Of a stretch of DNA of 64,000 nucleotides, positions 42,085 to 50,599 are shown piece by piece. Source of the stretch: Actinomycetes bacterium (lineage in GTDB: Bacteria; Actinomycetota; Acidimicrobiia; Acidimicrobiales; RAAP-2). The stretch's first letter is position 1, and each line of letters begins with the position of its first letter. Made by a program: the position numbers and the translations under genes. The notes under the pieces were generated by a model. The model did not search any database. It was not told the origin of the DNA and saw only the letters and a list, made by a program, of their open reading frames with translations. Where the stretch lies: contig JAJZDI010000012.1 in assembly GCA_021806045.1 (NCBI GenBank), forward strand, positions 1-64,000, written 5' to 3'.

Positions 42085-44124
42085 GTGGGGCACGCCGGCC
42101 GGCGACGACGCCGGGCCACACGGCCTGCGGTCGGGGTCGTGGCCGTCGCCGCCACGGCGGTCATCGCCGCCGGCATCGTCGCCGCACGCCCGTCCGGGCC
42201 GGCCGGCCACCGCCCACCCCCTGGCCGCGGCGTCGCCGCCGGGCTCCAGTGGTCTCCACCCCGCACCGTCGATGCAGCACCCCCGTTCGGCCCGTCGAAC
42301 CACCTGACCGCGCTGGCCTGCCCCGCCACCACCATGTGCGTCGCCGGTGACGCCGGCGGCCGGGTACTGGTCACTTCGGAGCCCACCGGTGGCGCGGCGT
42401 CGTGGACGGCGGAGCCGGTCGATCCCGGGGGCTCGATCACCGCACTGGCCTGCCCCACGCCCACCATGTGCGTCGCCGGTGACGCCGGTGGCCGGGTGCT
42501 GGTCACCACCGACCCCACCGGTGGAGCGGCATCGTGGACGACCGAGCCGGTCGATCCCCGGGGCTCGATCACCGCACTGGCCTGCCCCACCACCACCAGG
42601 TGCGTCGCCGGTGACGCCGGTGGCCGGGTGCTGGTCACCACCGACCCCACCGGTGGAGCGGCATCGTGGACGACCGAGCCGGTCGATCCCGGTGGCTCGA
42701 TCACCGCACTGGCCTGCCCCACCCCCACCAGGTGCGTCGCCGGTGACGCCGGTGGCCGGGTGCTGGTCACCACCGACCCCACCGGTGGCGCGGCATCGTG
42801 GACGGCGGCGCCGGTCGATCCCGGCACGCGGGTGCTCGCACTGGCGTGCCCGTCGGCGGTGCTGTGCCTGGCCGGCCTGTCGGGCGGCCGGATCGCCCGG
42901 TCGTCGGCACCGTGGGCGGCGGGAGCGTGGAGGGCCACCGACGTGGACGCGGGGAACTGGGTGTCCGCACTCGCTTGCCCGACAGCGTCGCTCTGCGTGG
43001 GGGCTGACTCGTGGGGGGACACGCTGGCCTCCACCGACCCCGCCGCGCCGTCGCCCCGGTGGACCGTCGACGCCGTCGCCGTCACCGGCACGAGTGACTA
43101 CGCGCCGGCCGTCTCGTGCCCCGGCGGGAGCGCGCTGTGCGTCGCCGTCGACCAGCGGGGCCTGGCCCTCACATCACGGAGCCCCGGCGGTCCCGCCCGT
43201 GCGTGGACGGCCACCCTCATCGAAGCCACCAACCAGATCGACGCCGTCACGTGCGCGTCACCCCGGCTGTGTGTGGCGGGCGATTCGGCCGGGAGCGTGC
43301 TCGCCTCCGCAGGTCCGGCCGGGACCAGCGGCGGCGGCCGGCCCCGGTGGTCGAAGGGATCGGTCGACCCCGGCGTCGCCCTCGACGCCGTCGCCTGCCC
43401 GACGGTCCACCTGTGCGTGGCCGCCGATGCAGCCGGGGCGATCCTCACCTCTGCCGACCCCGGGGCCGACCCCGGCACCTGGACGCGGATCGACGTCGAC
43501 GGCCAGCGTGCCCTGTGGGGGCTCTCGTGCCCGTCGACCACGTTGTGCTTGGCCTCGGACGGGTCCGGTCGGGTCCTCGTCTCCGGCGATCCCGGTCGTC
43601 CCGGCGGTGGGACATGGCGGGTCGAGGACATCGACGGGTCCACCGTCATCTGGGCCGTCGCCTGCCCCACGGCGTCGCTGTGCGTCGCCGTCGATCAGGC
43701 GGGCCGTATCCTCACCACCACCCGACCGGGAACGCCCGGATCGTGGGTTCGGTCCGCCCCCGTCGCCGCAGCGGGAATCGGCGTGGTCGCCTGCCCGTCG
43801 AGCCACCTGTGCGTGGCCGGGGACGGCGCCGGGCAGATCCTCACCTCCGACCACCCGGCCGGCGGAGGCGCCTCGTGGCGGACCACCGAGATCGACCCCG
43901 GCCGGTTCGTCGCCTCACTGGCCTGCCCGTCGACCACGTTGTGCGTGGCCGGGGACAGCTCCGGGGGCGTAGTCACCTCCACCGATCCGGCCGGTGGCCT
44001 GTCCGCGTGGTCCCGGCAGTCGATTGACGGAAACACCGTCGTGTGGACGGTCGCCTGCCCGTCGCCTTCGTCCTGCGTCGCCGGCGACGCTGCCGGGCGT
44101 GTACTGGCCGGCACCGCCCACTGA
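42085..44124 (+). CDS. Secreted/anchored 14-repeat beta-propeller-like protein with paired cysteines
   Basis: The protein has 679 residues. GTG is preceded by GGGAG. Arg-rich start, then a hydrophobic helix (VGVVAVAATAVIAAGIVAA) for export. The rest is 14 repeats of about 44 residues, each with (A/S)CPxxxxCVAxD followed by GGRVLVT and a W-containing strand. Each unit resembles one propeller blade; 14 fits two seven-bladed propellers. Both cysteines are conserved in essentially all repeats, suggesting one disulfide per blade outside the cell. No active-site residues are seen; binding or scaffold function is likely. It is 13 bases after the epoxide hydrolase. Confidence 0.8.
   Translation: MGHAGRRRRRATRPAVGVVAVAATAVIAAGIVAARPSGPAGHRPPPGRGVAAGLQWSPPRTVDAAPPFGPSNHLTALACPATTMCVAGDAGGRVLVTSEPTGGAASWTAEPVDPGGSITALACPTPTMCVAGDAGGRVLVTTDPTGGAASWTTEPVDPRGSITALACPTTTRCVAGDAGGRVLVTTDPTGGAASWTTEPVDPGGSITALACPTPTRCVAGDAGGRVLVTTDPTGGAASWTAAPVDPGTRVLALACPSAVLCLAGLSGGRIARSSAPWAAGAWRATDVDAGNWVSALACPTASLCVGADSWGDTLASTDPAAPSPRWTVDAVAVTGTSDYAPAVSCPGGSALCVAVDQRGLALTSRSPGGPARAWTATLIEATNQIDAVTCASPRLCVAGDSAGSVLASAGPAGTSGGGRPRWSKGSVDPGVALDAVACPTVHLCVAADAAGAILTSADPGADPGTWTRIDVDGQRALWGLSCPSTTLCLASDGSGRVLVSGDPGRPGGGTWRVEDIDGSTVIWAVACPTASLCVAVDQAGRILTTTRPGTPGSWVRSAPVAAAGIGVVACPSSHLCVAGDGAGQILTSDHPAGGGASWRTTEIDPGRFVASLACPSTTLCVAGDSSGGVVTSTDPAGGLSAWSRQSIDGNTVVWTVACPSPSSCVAGDAAGRVLAGTAH
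42304..42831 (+). repeat. Four near-identical 132-bp tandem repeats inside the propeller gene
   Basis: The codons for the second Cys of blades 1-4 fall at 42337, 42469, 42601 and 42733, an exact 132-base (44-codon) period. The DNA of these units is almost identical, unlike the diverged blades 5-14. This points to recent duplication or ongoing copy-number change within the gene, always in frame. Confidence 0.9.
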
Positions 44125-44146
44125 GCCGGCGGGCGTTCCCACTCGC

Positions 44147-45037
44147 TCAGGGCAGCTCGAGGAGGTCCCCCCGCCGGACGGCCAGGCCCTCGGCCACCAG
44201 GCTCTCGGCTACCCGGGCCGCCCGCTCGGGATCGTCTGGCCATCCAGCGGCAACGGCGACGGCGGAGGTGGGCACGGGTGCGGCTCGGAGCGCAGCCACC
44301 AGCCGGCCCCTGCCCTGGCGGTCGGAACCGGCGAAGGTGGACTGGGGCACGGACACGCCGGCGGAGCGGTGGGCCGGATCAGGCGCCGGCCATCCGGCAG
44401 CCCGCCACGCGCACCGTGCGGCGATCGGGCACCCGTCGCAGCGGGGGCGCTGCGACGTGCAGACGAGCGAGCCCACGTCGAGCAGGGCCTGATTGCACGC
44501 CCACCCGCCCCCGGGGGGCACGATCGCGTCGGCCAGCGCCTGGGCCTCCCTGTCCCCCAGCCGGCGCCCGGCAACGGCTCGGGCCAGGACCCGGCCCGCG
44601 TTGGTGTCGAGCACCCCGACGTCGGCCTCGAAGGCGAAGGCCAGCACGGCCCGGGCTGTGTACGGGCCCACTCCGGGCAGCGCCAGCAGGTCGTCGAGCG
44701 CACCGGGGACGGTCCCGCCGTGGACCTCCGCGACGACCGTCGCCGCCGCGTGCAGGTTCCTCGCCCGGCGGTTGTAGCCGAGGCCCGCCCATGCCCGGAG
44801 CACCTCGCCCACCGGAGCGGCCGCGCACGACAGCGCGTCGGGGAACCGGGCGAGGAAGGCCTCGTAGGCGGGCACCACTCTGGCCAGCTGGGTCTGCTGG
44901 GCCATCACCTCGCTCACCAGGACCGCCCACGGGTCGCGGGTGAGGCGCCAGGGCAGGTCCGGACGCATCGACGCCCCCTGGGCGCCGAGGGCGGCACCGA
45001 ACGAGCGCAGGCGAGCGGGAGCGACGCCCGCGATCAC
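44147..45037 (-). CDS. mutY: A/G-specific adenine DNA glycosylase
   Basis: The protein has 296 residues. MutY removes adenine mispaired with 8-oxoguanine. VMAQQTQLARVVPAYEAFLARFP carries the catalytic Glu-region helix, LPGVGPYTARAV the helix-hairpin-helix, LDTNAGRVLAR the catalytic Asp, and CTSQRPRCDGCPIAARC the [4Fe-4S] C-x6-C-x2-C-x5-C ligands. The NUDIX-like C-terminal domain of E. coli MutY is replaced by a short winged-helix-like tail. GTG lies 10 bases after the meaC-like stop, so the two may share a transcript. Confidence 0.94.
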   Translation of the reverse strand: MIAGVAPARLRSFGAALGAQGASMRPDLPWRLTRDPWAVLVSEVMAQQTQLARVVPAYEAFLARFPDALSCAAAPVGEVLRAWAGLGYNRRARNLHAAATVVAEVHGGTVPGALDDLLALPGVGPYTARAVLAFAFEADVGVLDTNAGRVLARAVAGRRLGDREAQALADAIVPPGGGWACNQALLDVGSLVCTSQRPRCDGCPIAARCAWRAAGWPAPDPAHRSAGVSVPQSTFAGSDRQGRGRLVAALRAAPVPTSAVAVAAGWPDDPERAARVAESLVAEGLAVRRGDLLELP

Positions 45038-45047
45038 GGGACGGCGA

Positions 45048-45560
45048 TCAGTCCCAGACGTCGTCCGGATAGGGCCGCCGGCGCGCCGGCGCGGCGGCCC
45101 GCTTCCACACCATGACCTTGCGGCGGAAGAAGCACACCTCGTCACCGTTCTGGTTGAACGCCTTGGTCTCGACCGTCACCACGCCACGGTCGTCCCTCGA
45201 CTTCGACTCGACCTTGTCGATCACCTTCGTCTCGGCGTAGATCGTGTCACCGTGGAAGGTCGGCTTGCGGTGGATCAACGACTCGACCTCGAGGTTGGCG
45301 ATGGCAGCCCCGCTCACGTCGGGGACGCTCATGCCGAGGACCAGCGAGTAGACGAGGTTGCCCACAACGACGTTCCTGCCGTGCACCGTCTCGTTCTCCG
45401 CGAACCACACGTTGGTGTGGAGCGGGTGGTGGTTCATGGTGAGCATGCAGAAGAAGTGGTCGTCCGCCTCGGTGATCGTCTTGCCCGGCCAGTGACGGTA
45501 GACGTCACCGACCTCGAAGTCCTCGAACGTGCGGCCGAAGGGACGGTCGTAAGTGGTCAT
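45048..45560 (-). CDS. meaC: MaoC-family dehydratase, mesaconyl-CoA hydratase (MeaC)-like
   Basis: The protein has 170 residues with a single hot-dog domain. FGRTFEDFEVGDVYRHWPGKTITEADDHFFCMLTMNHHPLH has the hydratase-2 Asp and His (ADDHFFCMLTMNHHPLH). NVVVGNLVYSLVLGMSVPDVSG and YVETK-like VTVETKAFNQNGDEVC are very similar to the Streptomyces protein of the ethylmalonyl-CoA cluster as I remember it. There it hydrates mesaconyl-C1-CoA to beta-methylmalyl-CoA. mcd and a malyl-CoA-lyase-like gene lie within 6 kb. Name rests on sequence memory and context; a generic (R)-hydratase is the alternative. Confidence 0.82.
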   Translation of the reverse strand: MTTYDRPFGRTFEDFEVGDVYRHWPGKTITEADDHFFCMLTMNHHPLHTNVWFAENETVHGRNVVVGNLVYSLVLGMSVPDVSGAAIANLEVESLIHRKPTFHGDTIYAETKVIDKVESKSRDDRGVVTVETKAFNQNGDEVCFFRRKVMVWKRAAAPARRRPYPDDVWD

Positions 45561-45631
45561 GCCCCTTGGTCTAGTCGGTGCCGCACATCCGCTTCCAGGT
45601 CGGCAGGGGCGGAGGGGGCGGCGCGCCCGGA

Positions 45632-46066
45632 TCAGGCGTCAGCGACGCGGGCGGGCCGGGTCGAGAAGGCCACCGACCAGTCCGCCCGGGTCTCGCCGTC
45701 GATCGACAACTTCCACGTGTAGCGGCGGTCGGGGGGCAGCGGCAGGGGCCCCAGGTTGACGGCGAAGGGCATGTCGATGGGTGACCCCTCGGCCAACCCG
45801 GGGGGCCGTCCCACGCTGAACTCGCCCCGGACCTCGATGGGCTGGTGGCCGTCGGGCGTCTCCACCAGCACCGGGCCCCCGTCCTCGTCCTCGAGGTAGA
45901 GCTCCCAGTGGTGCTGGCGGTCGGCCTCGTGCCAGTCCACGTCGACCTTGAGGGCGAGCGCGCTGGGTGCCGGATCGGGGCCGATCATGCTCCACCCGCC
46001 ACCGAGGATGAACAGCTTGCCATCGGCCACCTGGGCCGAGTCGCACAGCATCATGGTCACCTTCAC
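45632..46066 (-). CDS. DUF6941-like conserved hypothetical protein
   Basis: The protein has 144 residues. It opens KVTMMLCDSAQVADGKLFILGGGWSMIGP, then strands such as WELYLEDEDGGPVL and YTWKLSIDGETRADWSVAF, giving an all-beta sandwich. This matches a small uncharacterised actinobacterial family (DUF6941) by pattern. GTG lies 7 bases after TAGCCT (46074-46079, minus strand), a leaderless start. It is divergent from the methyltransferase. No catalytic motif is visible. Confidence 0.75.
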   Translation of the reverse strand: MKVTMMLCDSAQVADGKLFILGGGWSMIGPDPAPSALALKVDVDWHEADRQHHWELYLEDEDGGPVLVETPDGHQPIEVRGEFSVGRPPGLAEGSPIDMPFAVNLGPLPLPPDRRYTWKLSIDGETRADWSVAFSTRPARVADA

Positions 46067-46073
46067 GGGTGGG

Positions 46074-46079
46074 AGGCTA
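46074..46079 (-). promoter_or_regulatory. -10 box for leaderless DUF6941 gene
   Basis: TAGCCT on the minus strand ends 7 bases before the GTG start. Confidence 0.45.
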
Positions 46080-46122
46080 TCCGCGCCGGCGCGTGCCGAG
46101 GCGGCCGGGCGCGGCGTGCCGG

Positions 46123-46128
46123 TAGCGT
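46123..46128 (+). promoter_or_regulatory. -10 box for leaderless methyltransferase gene
   Basis: TAGCGT ends 6 bases before the ATG at 46135; it is back to back with the divergent promoter at 46074. Confidence 0.5.
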
Positions 46129-46134
46129 GGCGCC

Positions 46135-46776
46135 ATGCAGGGACTGCGCGACGACGTCTACCGCCGGCCGTTGGCCACCGCGCTTGAGCGGCTCGGCATC
46201 GGCCCGGGGTGGACGTGCGCCGACGTGGGTGCGGGCGGTGGCGACGTGTCGGTCGCCCTGGCCGAGATCGTCGGTCGCGACGGGCGCGTCTACGCCGTCG
46301 ACAGCGACCCGTCCAGCCGCGACGTGGTGGCCGAGGCAGCGGCGGCCCACAGCCAGGTGCTGGCCGTCACCCAGGCGGGGGAGGACCTCCGGCTACCCGA
46401 GCCCGTCGACCTGGCCTTCTGCCGGTTCCTCCTCATGCACGTCCTCGACCCCCTGGTCGTCCTGTCCCGGATGGCCGGGGCCACCCGGCCCGGCGGGTGG
46501 GTCGTCGCCCAGGAGCCGATCACCTCCGCCGGCAGGATCGACGGCACCCCGTTCTCGATGCCCGGCGCCCGCCACCCGGACGTCGGGGCCCTCCTCCCGG
46601 CCCTGGTGCGTGACGCCGGCCTGGACGTGGTCGACGCGTGGGCGGAGGCTCAAGCCGGCGCAGGCCCGGGCCCGGTGGCGGCATACGTGGAGACGCTCTC
46701 GGGCGTCGACCCCGGGGACGACCCCGTGATCCTCCCCCCGCTGGTGACCGTGCTCGGACGGGTACCCGGCGCCTGA
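46135..46776 (+). CDS. SAM-dependent methyltransferase (class I)
   Basis: The protein has 213 residues. ADVGAGGGDVSVALAE is motif I, VYAVDSDPSSRD motif II, LAFCRFLLMHVLDP and GWVVAQEPI later motifs of the Rossmann methyltransferase fold. The 'R...HV.dP' segment resembles ubiquinone/menaquinone-type or small-molecule methyltransferases. The C-terminus contains VAAYVETL. Substrate unknown. Two 17-base direct repeats follow the stop (46777-46811). The gene sits between the meaC-like and mcd genes but has no evident role in that pathway. Confidence 0.85.
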   Translation: MQGLRDDVYRRPLATALERLGIGPGWTCADVGAGGGDVSVALAEIVGRDGRVYAVDSDPSSRDVVAEAAAAHSQVLAVTQAGEDLRLPEPVDLAFCRFLLMHVLDPLVVLSRMAGATRPGGWVVAQEPITSAGRIDGTPFSMPGARHPDVGALLPALVRDAGLDVVDAWAEAQAGAGPGPVAAYVETLSGVDPGDDPVILPPLVTVLGRVPGA

Positions 46777-46811
46777 GCACCCGGCGTGCCCGGTGCACCC
46801 GGCGTGCCCGG
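46777..46811. repeat. Two copies of a 17-bp direct repeat
   Basis: gcacccggcgtgcccgg occurs at 46777-46793 and 46795-46811, just after the methyltransferase stop. The unit could form part of a GC-rich hairpin; no function recognised. Confidence 0.7.
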
Positions 46812-46874
46812 CCTGACCGAACCGGTCGGGGCTGGGCGGGCGGTCCGGGGGTGCTGGGTGCGGTGACCTACCGG

Positions 46875-46880
46875 TAACCT
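46875..46880 (+). promoter_or_regulatory. -10 box for leaderless mcd mRNA
   Basis: TAACCT ends 6 bases before the GTG at 46887. Confidence 0.5.
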
Positions 46881-46886
46881 CAGGGC

Positions 46887-48500
46887 GTGACCACCACCGA
46901 TTCCCTCCCCGCACCCGACCTCGACGCCGCCGCTGCAGCCCTCGCCGTCGCCCAGGACGTCGTCCGGTCGGGCATCGCCTCCCTGCGCGACGCCGGGGGT
47001 CCCGACGTCGCCCAGGTGCTCGCCTACGACGTCGCACACGCGGCCGCCGCCGTCCGGACCGCCGAGGCTGCGCTGGAGTACGGCGGGCGTGGCACGACCG
47101 AGGCGGCCATCGCCTGCGCCTTCGCCGCCGACGCCCTGGCGGACCTGGCATCGCGCATCGTGGGTCGCGAGCGGGCGTGGGGTGTCGACGCCCGCTGGTT
47201 GGAGCCGGCGGCCGGGTTCGTCGCCACCTTCCGCGAGCCGTCGTTCCTCGCCACGCTGGCTGAGACCGAGGGCGACCGCCATCTCGACCCGGACTTCGAG
47301 CTGGTCCGTGACACGTTTCACCGATTCGCCGGCGAGCAGATCCGGCCGCGTGCCGAGCACATCCACCGGGAGAACACCGACATCCCGGAGGAGATCATCG
47401 CCGGCATGGCCGAGATGGGCGGCTTTGGCATGTCGGTCCCCGAGGAGTTCGGCGGCTTCGCGTCAGGCGGTGAGAGCGACTACATGGGGATGGTCGTCGC
47501 CACCGAGGAGCTGTCGTGGGGATCGCTCGGGGCCGGCGGATCGCTGATCACCCGACCGGAGATCCTCACCCGGGCCATCGTCCACGGCGGCACCGACGAG
47601 CAGAAGCAGTCGTGGCTGCCCCGCCTGGCCTCCGCCGAGATCATGGGAGCGGTCGCAGTGACCGAGCCGGACTACGGGTCCGACGTCGCCGGCGTGGTCA
47701 CGAGCGCGACCCCGACCGATGGCGGGTGGCTCATCAACGGGGTGAAGACCTGGTGCACGTTCGCGGCGCGGGCAGACGTGCTCCTCCTGCTGGCCCGCAC
47801 CGATCCCGATCGCTCCAAGGGGCACCGGGGCCTGTCACTGTTCCTGGTGGAGAAGCCGCAGGCGGAGGGGCACGGCTTCGTGTTCAACCAGGAGGCGACC
47901 GCCGACCGTCCGGCCGGCCGCATGGAGGGCAGGGCCATCGACACCCTCGGCTATCGCGGCATGCACTCCTACGAGGTGGCGTTCGAGAACTGGTTCGTGC
48001 CGTCCGCCAACCTGATCGGTGGCGAGGCAGGGCTGGGCAAGGGCTTCTACCTCCAGATGCAAGGGTTCGAGAACGGCCGGCTGCAGACCGCGGCACGCGC
48101 CGTCGGCGTGATGCAGGCCGCCTACGAGGCGGCGCTCGACTATGCACGCGAGCGCAAGGTCTTCGGTGCGCCGATCCTCGACTACCAGCTGACCCAGGCC
48201 AAGCTGGCCCGGATGGCGGTGGTCATCCAGTGCACGCGCCAGTTCGCCTACCAGGTCGCCCGCCTCATGGCCAAGGGCGAGGGGTCCCTCGAGGCGTCGA
48301 TGGTCAAGGCCTACGTGTGCCGGGCCGCCGAGTGGGTCACCCGGGAGGCCATGCAGATCCACGGCGGCATGGGGTATGCCGAGGAGTTCCCGGTCAGCCG
48401 GTACTTCGTCGATGCCCGGGTGCTGTCGATCTTCGAAGGTGCGGACGAGACGCTCTGCCTGAAGGTCGTCGCCCGGCGGCTGCTCGACCAGGCGTCGTAG
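46887..48500 (+). CDS. mcd: (2S)-methylsuccinyl-CoA dehydrogenase (acyl-CoA dehydrogenase family)
   Basis: The protein has 537 residues, about 150 longer than ordinary acyl-CoA dehydrogenases. The N-terminal ~140 residues are Ala-rich helices (VLAYDVAHAAAAVRTAEAALEYGGRG...ADALADLASRI). This extension is characteristic of Mcd of the ethylmalonyl-CoA pathway, which oxidises methylsuccinyl-CoA to mesaconyl-CoA. The FAD/acyl-CoA core follows: MGAVAVTEPDYGSDVAG, IDTLGYRGMHSYEVAFENWFVP, KVFGAPILDYQLTQAKLA and MQIHGGMGYAEEFPVSRYFVDARVLSIFEGADE. Leaderless GTG start. MeaC-like hydratase and CoA-ester lyase genes nearby support the assignment. Confidence 0.85.
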   Translation: MTTTDSLPAPDLDAAAAALAVAQDVVRSGIASLRDAGGPDVAQVLAYDVAHAAAAVRTAEAALEYGGRGTTEAAIACAFAADALADLASRIVGRERAWGVDARWLEPAAGFVATFREPSFLATLAETEGDRHLDPDFELVRDTFHRFAGEQIRPRAEHIHRENTDIPEEIIAGMAEMGGFGMSVPEEFGGFASGGESDYMGMVVATEELSWGSLGAGGSLITRPEILTRAIVHGGTDEQKQSWLPRLASAEIMGAVAVTEPDYGSDVAGVVTSATPTDGGWLINGVKTWCTFAARADVLLLLARTDPDRSKGHRGLSLFLVEKPQAEGHGFVFNQEATADRPAGRMEGRAIDTLGYRGMHSYEVAFENWFVPSANLIGGEAGLGKGFYLQMQGFENGRLQTAARAVGVMQAAYEAALDYARERKVFGAPILDYQLTQAKLARMAVVIQCTRQFAYQVARLMAKGEGSLEASMVKAYVCRAAEWVTREAMQIHGGMGYAEEFPVSRYFVDARVLSIFEGADETLCLKVVARRLLDQAS

Positions 48501-48522
48501 CGCCGCACGCCGATCGCCGGTG

Positions 48523-48547
48523 ACCGGGCCGGGCGATCCGGCCCGGT
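48523..48547 (+). terminator. Hairpin after mcd, probable terminator
   Basis: A perfect 10-base inverted repeat (ACCGGGCCGG / CCGGCCCGGT) with a 5-base loop begins 23 bases after the mcd stop. There is no U-tract, as is common for GC-rich actinobacterial terminators. Confidence 0.55.
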
Positions 48548-48611
48548 GGTCGGCGCCCATGATCGGGGCCCATGATCGGGGCGGGCATCGACGGAGGCCA
48601 CGTCACGGACC

Positions 48612-48617
48612 TACGCT
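48612..48617 (+). promoter_or_regulatory. Candidate -10 box for the polyproline membrane protein
   Basis: TACGCT lies 48 bases before the GTG at 48665, predicting a leader of about 40 bases that carries the GAGGGGGA ribosome site. Confidence 0.35.
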
Positions 48618-48664
48618 GTCAGTTCGTCGCGCATGTGGGGCGCGCCGGCAACGAGGGGGAAGAC

Positions 48665-50554
48665 GTGAGCGACCAAGCTCCTGGACCGGGCTGGTGGATC
48701 GCGGCCGACGGCCAGTGGTACCCACCCGAGCTCCATCCCAGCGCGCTCCCTCCACCGCCTCCACCGCCTCCACCGCCTCCACCGCCTCCACCGCCTCCGC
48801 CGCCTCCGCCGCCTCCGGGCTTACAGCCGCCGCCTCCACCACCAGTGCCGCCGACGCCACCCGTACAGCAGACCGCGGCACCCTCCGACTCTCTGGAGGC
48901 CGATCTGCCTCCTCTCGGGGGTCTCGGATCCCAGCCGAGCGGGCCTACTGACCACCTGACACCGTCGAGCGGCGCCCAGCTTCCTCCGCTGGGGGGCGCG
49001 CCGGTGCCCGCCGGTCCGGGTCCGGTGCCGGCATCGCAGCCGGTACCGGCCGGGCCACCCGGACAGCCGTCCTCGAGCGCTCCCGACGCAGGAACCCTGC
49101 CCCCACTCGGTGGCATCGCACCACCACCACCACCACCACCACCACCACCACCACCGCCACCGCCACCACCACCGCCACCGCCACCACCGCCGCCACCGCC
49201 GCCACCGCCGCCACCGGCGCCACCGGCGGACCTGCCCATGGCCCCACCACCGCCACCACCGCCATCGGCACCACCCCTCAGGTCCTCGATGGCCATGCCC
49301 CCTTCCCCGGGCCTTCCGGCGCCGCCACCACCACCGCCTTCGCCGTTTCCGTCAGCCCCGACGCCCGAACCCGGCTCGCCCCTGCTCCCTGCCTCACCGG
49401 CAACGGACCTTCCGGCGGAGCGGGGGCCGTCACCGGCACCAGACCCATCCCACGATCCAGGCAGTATCGCTCTGCCGCACATCCCGGAGCCGGGCGCGTT
49501 GCCTCCCCTCGGTGGCGTTCCTGCCAGCCCTCCGCCCCCTGCGTCGATACTGGCGACGCCCGGTCCCACGCCGCCCGGACTGGCGCCGCCACCACCCACC
49601 CACCTGTTCACCGGCAACCCGGTGGCACCGGTCCCCGGAACCAGCGCACCGGTCGAGTCGGCCACTCCGCCCCTCGGCGGTGTTCCGGCCCCGGCCGGTC
49701 CTCCGACCGCCAGCGCAGGTGGCGCACCGGTCGGTACAGAGCTGCCTCCCCTCGGCGGTGTTCCAGCCCCGGCCGGTCCTCCGACCGCCAGCGCAGGTGG
49801 CGCACCGGTCGGGACAGAGCTGCCGCCCCTCGGCGGCGTCACCGTCAGCCGCGACGATGTGACGCCACCGCGCGGCATGCCGGCAGTCGCCCAGGCTGCA
49901 CCGCCGCCGACGTTCGCCGGACCGTCTCAGCCGGCCCGGGACCGCGCTCCCCATCCTGACCCCGCAGCTGCAGGAGGAACACCCGGGACGAAGCCTGCTG
50001 CGAAGCCCACCGGACCGAGCCGTTCACGTGGCCCACTCGTGGCCCTCGTCGGGCTGATCGCGGTCGTGGTGATCGGCGGCATCGTGGTGGTCGCCATGCT
50101 GGGACGGACGACGGTCCAGACCCAGGGCGCCATCGTGAACTCGTCGGTCGGCGCGGCCCAGGACCGGGCGGCGCAGTCCAACCTGAACACGGAGGCGACC
50201 GCCATGCGATCGCTCTACATCTCGTCGAACGAGTCCTACACGACGATCACCCCGTCCCAGGCGATGACGGCGGAACCGACCCTGCAGGTCGTGACCGGCA
50301 GCCAGCCATCGACGGGTCCCTCCACGATCAGCCTGGCCGTCGGCGATCAGTCATTCGTCATCGCCGCACGGTCGGCATCGGGGACGTGTTGGTTCAACTT
50401 CGTCAACGACTCGGCCACCGCCGCGCCCGCGGTGTCAGGACTGCCCTACGGGAACGGAGACCTCTTCGGTTCGGCCCAATCGGCAGGCAGCTGCACCGCC
50501 GACGCGGCGACGTCGGTGCGGAACTGGAGCCAGCAGTTCCCCATCAGCGGTTGA
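48665..50554 (+). CDS. Polyproline-rich membrane protein with N-terminal DUF2510-like motif and PPLGG repeats
   Basis: The protein has 629 residues; GTG with GAGGGGGA upstream. Residues 1-25 contain GWWIAADGQWYPPE, a DUF2510-type Trp motif. Residues ~25-450 are cytosolic and disordered, with a run of ~23 prolines, another of ~33, and seven copies of a PPLGG motif (LPPLGGxx). One membrane helix (LVALVGLIAVVVIGGIVVVAML) leads to a ~130-residue extracytoplasmic domain with two Cys (GTCWFNFVND; GSCTADA), pilin-like in pattern. It may be a scaffold that recruits partners through PPLGG and polyproline. No enzyme motif. Confidence 0.75.
   Translation: MSDQAPGPGWWIAADGQWYPPELHPSALPPPPPPPPPPPPPPPPPPPPPPPGLQPPPPPPVPPTPPVQQTAAPSDSLEADLPPLGGLGSQPSGPTDHLTPSSGAQLPPLGGAPVPAGPGPVPASQPVPAGPPGQPSSSAPDAGTLPPLGGIAPPPPPPPPPPPPPPPPPPPPPPPPPPPPPPPPAPPADLPMAPPPPPPPSAPPLRSSMAMPPSPGLPAPPPPPPSPFPSAPTPEPGSPLLPASPATDLPAERGPSPAPDPSHDPGSIALPHIPEPGALPPLGGVPASPPPPASILATPGPTPPGLAPPPPTHLFTGNPVAPVPGTSAPVESATPPLGGVPAPAGPPTASAGGAPVGTELPPLGGVPAPAGPPTASAGGAPVGTELPPLGGVTVSRDDVTPPRGMPAVAQAAPPPTFAGPSQPARDRAPHPDPAAAGGTPGTKPAAKPTGPSRSRGPLVALVGLIAVVVIGGIVVVAMLGRTTVQTQGAIVNSSVGAAQDRAAQSNLNTEATAMRSLYISSNESYTTITPSQAMTAEPTLQVVTGSQPSTGPSTISLAVGDQSFVIAARSASGTCWFNFVNDSATAAPAVSGLPYGNGDLFGSAQSAGSCTADAATSVRNWSQQFPISG
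48749..48819 (+). repeat. ccaccgcct-type microsatellite coding for polyproline
   Basis: Tandem 9-base and 3-base units encode the first polyproline run. Length change would stay in frame. Confidence 0.8.
49120..49218 (+). repeat. cca/ccg trinucleotide microsatellite coding for polyproline
   Basis: About 33 consecutive proline codons, starting as pure cac/cca triplets and ending as ccaccg units. Prone to slippage and to assembly error; always in frame. Confidence 0.85.
49672..49830 (+). repeat. Near-identical tandem duplication (PPLGGVPAPAG unit)
   Basis: Two almost identical stretches of about 75 bases encode LGGVPAPAGPPTASAGGAPVG-type segments. They indicate recent duplication of the PPLGG-bearing unit. 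Confidence 0.75.
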
Positions 50555-50599
50555 GCTCCGGGAGGCGGCGGCCGCGACGGCCGGCTGGCCGGCGCTGCG

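Noticed and set aside
49120-49218. CRISPR-like or other functional array
   Set aside because: The repetition is a proline-codon microsatellite inside a gene, without spacers.
48619-49878. 419-codon Gly-rich frame antisense to the polyproline protein
   Set aside because: Its glycine runs are the complement of the proline codons; the sense frame has a DUF2510-like motif, a membrane helix and a ribosome site.
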